Positions 5,646-7,167 of a stretch of DNA of 7,167 bases are shown one piece after another. Each line of letters starts with the position of its first letter. The first letter of the stretch is position 1. Both the position numbers and the translations under genes were made by a program. Source of the stretch: JABMRP01 sp964444795 (GTDB lineage Bacteria; Planctomycetota; Planctomycetia; Pirellulales; Thermoguttaceae); the NCBI GenBank assembly GCA_964444795.1, contig CAYUIQ010000343.1:1-7167 (forward strand), written 5' to 3'. The notes below the pieces were generated by a model that searched no databases, was not told the DNA's origin, and saw nothing but the letters and a program-made list of their open reading frames with translations.

Positions 5646-7043
5646 GTGAAGATACATTTCCTTGGCGCCGCACAACAAGTGACCGGCTCGCGATACCGCC
5701 TGGAAACCGACACGACCCGGGTGCTGGTCGATTGCGGGATGTTTCAAGAGCGGGAATTCTCCTCGCGCAACTGGGAAGCGAACCCCAAGGCGGCCAAGCA
5801 GCTCGATGCCGTCTTGCTCACCCACGCCCATCTCGACCATTGCGGCATGTTGCCCAAGCTGGTCCACGACGGGTTCGACGGCCCGATCTATTGCACGTCG
5901 GCCTCGGCCGATCTGGCCAAGCTGATCCTTCGCGATTCGGCCGAGATTCAGGCGGAAGATGCCGCGTATAAGAAAAAGCGCCACCGCAAGGAAGGCCGCA
6001 AAGGAAAGCATCCCGAGCGACCGCTCTACACGCCCCGAGACGTCGAGCGAACGCTGCCGCTGTTTTCCAGCGTGCCCTACGGACAGACGGTCACGATCGA
6101 CGACCACACGCAGGCCGTGTTTCGCGACGCCGGCCATATCCTGGGCTCGGCCATCGTCCAGCTCGACGTCACCGAAGGCGACCGCTCGCGGCGCGTGCTC
6201 TTCTCCGGCGATCTGGGACAGCGCGATCGGCCGATCGTACGCGACCCGGCCGTGTGTACCCAGGCCGACGTCATCGTCATGGAATCGACCTACGGCGATC
6301 GGGTCCACGGAGAGGCTGACGATGCCGAAGACGAGTTGGCCGCGGCGATCAACGAAACAGTCGCCGCCGGGGGTAACGTGGTCATCCCGACTTTTGCCAT
6401 CGAGCGGGCCCAGGAGCTTCTCTATCATCTCGGCCGTCTGGTCAACGAGCGTCGCATCCCCCCAGTGCCCGTCTATCTCGATAGTCCCATGGCGGTCCAC
6501 GCGACCGAAATCTTTCGCAACCACCGCGAGTGTTTCGACGAAGACGCATGGAACCTGATCAACGCCGGTGAGCGGCCCTTGCGATTTCCGGGGCTGACCA
6601 TGGTCCGCAGCGTCGAGGAGTCGAAGTCAATCAACCGGCTGCGCGAGCCGGCGGTCATCATGGCCAGTTCGGGCATGTGTACGGCCGGCCGCATCAAGCA
6701 TCATCTGGCCCACAACATCCACCGCTCCGAATGCACGATCCTCTTCGTCGGTTTCCAGGCCGACGGCACGTTGGGCCGGCTGATTCTCAACGGCAAGCCG
6801 GAGGTTCGCATCTTGGGGCGCGAATACAAGGTCCGCGCAAAGACCGCCCGCATCACCGGCTTCTCCGGCCACGCCGACCGCGACGCCTTGCTGCGCTGGC
6901 TAGGGCATTTCAAGCAACCGCCCGAGCACCTGTTCCTCACCCACGGCGAGCAGGACGCCGCGAAGAGCCTGGCCGAGGCGATTCGCGAGCAACTTGGCTG
7001 GAAAGTCGTCGTGCCGGAGTACCAGCAGGTGGCCAGCGTATAG
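5646..7043 (+). CDS. Beta-CASP metallo-beta-lactamase-fold RNA hydrolase
   Basis: This 465-residue protein belongs to the group of CPSF-73-like, zinc-dependent nucleases related to YsiH/YSH1-type proteins of bacteria and archaea. Members cut RNA, often with both endo- and 5'-3' exonuclease activity; the substrate here is unknown. The metal site is complete: HAHLDH (60-65), DAGHILGS (His164), FSGDLG (Asp189) and THGE (His433). Beta-CASP motifs are ESTYGD (motif A, Glu213), VIPTFAIERAQELL (246-259), YLDSPMA (277-283), MASSGMCTAGR (339-349), FSGHADRD (motif B, His409) and THGE (motif C, His433). Between 104 and 127 there is a Lys/Arg-rich stretch (KKKRHRKEGRKGK) in the loop linking the halves of the lactamase fold, which could help bind RNA. 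There is no signal or membrane segment, so it is cytoplasmic. Start is GTG with GAGGAG upstream; it ends in tandem TAG TAG stops. It lies 143 bases after tilS and is probably read with it or from its own promoter. It lacks the RNase J C-terminal domain, so it should not be called rnj. Confidence 0.95.
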   Translation: MKIHFLGAAQQVTGSRYRLETDTTRVLVDCGMFQEREFSSRNWEANPKAAKQLDAVLLTHAHLDHCGMLPKLVHDGFDGPIYCTSASADLAKLILRDSAEIQAEDAAYKKKRHRKEGRKGKHPERPLYTPRDVERTLPLFSSVPYGQTVTIDDHTQAVFRDAGHILGSAIVQLDVTEGDRSRRVLFSGDLGQRDRPIVRDPAVCTQADVIVMESTYGDRVHGEADDAEDELAAAINETVAAGGNVVIPTFAIERAQELLYHLGRLVNERRIPPVPVYLDSPMAVHATEIFRNHRECFDEDAWNLINAGERPLRFPGLTMVRSVEESKSINRLREPAVIMASSGMCTAGRIKHHLAHNIHRSECTILFVGFQADGTLGRLILNGKPEVRILGREYKVRAKTARITGFSGHADRDALLRWLGHFKQPPEHLFLTHGEQDAAKSLAEAIREQLGWKVVVPEYQQVASV

Positions 7044-7077
7044 TAGCCATTTCACTGGGGTGAGACGTAGCCTTGTG

Positions 7078-7094
7078 CAACCCGTTCAGGGTTG
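7078..7094 (+). terminator. Hairpin after the beta-CASP gene, possible terminator
   Basis: CAACCC (7078-7083) pairs with GGGTTG (7089-7094) around a 5-base loop, 35 bases past the first stop. No T-run follows, so it is a weak terminator candidate. A larger hairpin follows at 7125. Confidence 0.3.
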
Positions 7095-7124
7095 GCGTTC
7101 GTCAAATACACCGTACGATGGGCC

Positions 7125-7167
7125 TCCGAGCCCGTCGCTGTCCTCGCTTCATTTCGACGGGCTCGGA
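7125..7167. repeat. 13-bp perfect inverted repeat at the right edge
   Basis: TCCGAGCCCGTCG (7125-7137) and CGACGGGCTCGGA (7155-7167) are exact reverse complements around a 17-base loop. The right arm runs to the last base of the window, so the stem may be longer (the left arm is preceded by GGCC). It lies about 80 bases after the beta-CASP gene. It could be a large transcript-end hairpin or a copy of a dispersed palindromic repeat. No target-site duplication or transposase is visible. Confidence 0.7.

Noticed and set aside
5625..6524. 299-codon minus-strand frame opposite the beta-CASP gene
   Set aside because: The plus-strand gene has complete catalytic motifs and a ribosome binding site. 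The antisense frame has neither.
1..7167. CRISPR array, transposon or prophage
   Set aside because: No regularly spaced repeats, no transposase, integrase or phage structural protein, and no terminal repeats with target duplication are visible on either strand.

Overview
The window looks like an ordinary chromosomal stretch from a GC-rich bacterium, most likely a planctomycete of the Pirellulales type. This placement is inference from three things: the style of the proteins, frequent GTG starts (three of the five confident genes), and an RNase Y/YmdB pair next to long palindromic intergenic repeats. No marker gene here fixes the taxon.

Layout. The left half is read on the minus strand. From right to left it holds a possible 99-residue small protein (3709-4008, uncertain), ribonuclease Y (1886-3490), a YmdB-family metallophosphoesterase (1024-1845), and, after a 246-base gap, a small predicted lipoprotein of unknown function (130-777). 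The right half is read on the plus strand and holds tRNA(Ile)-lysidine synthase TilS (4468-5502) and a beta-CASP metallo-beta-lactamase-fold RNA hydrolase (5646-7043). About 1 kb (3491-4467) separates the two divergent groups. It contains several hairpins, a likely promoter for tilS, and the doubtful small gene with a very good ribosome binding site. Both window ends are non-coding and carry strong palindromes (18-39, 71-87, 7078-7094 and 7125-7167).

How the genes relate. Four neighbouring enzymes deal with RNA or its control. RNase Y is a membrane-anchored endoribonuclease. YmdB is its usual chromosomal partner, a metal-dependent phosphodiesterase. TilS modifies the anticodon of a minor isoleucine tRNA. 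The beta-CASP protein is probably an RNA nuclease. This is a themed neighbourhood rather than one operon, because the pairs are transcribed away from each other. I found no CRISPR array, rRNA, tRNA, transposase or phage gene, and no clearly new multi-gene system. The points most worth a second look are the small ORF upstream of rny, an Asn-to-Asp change at a metal-ligand position of YmdB, a 7-base triple repeat that puts stops in all frames after rny, and the long inverted repeat at the right edge.
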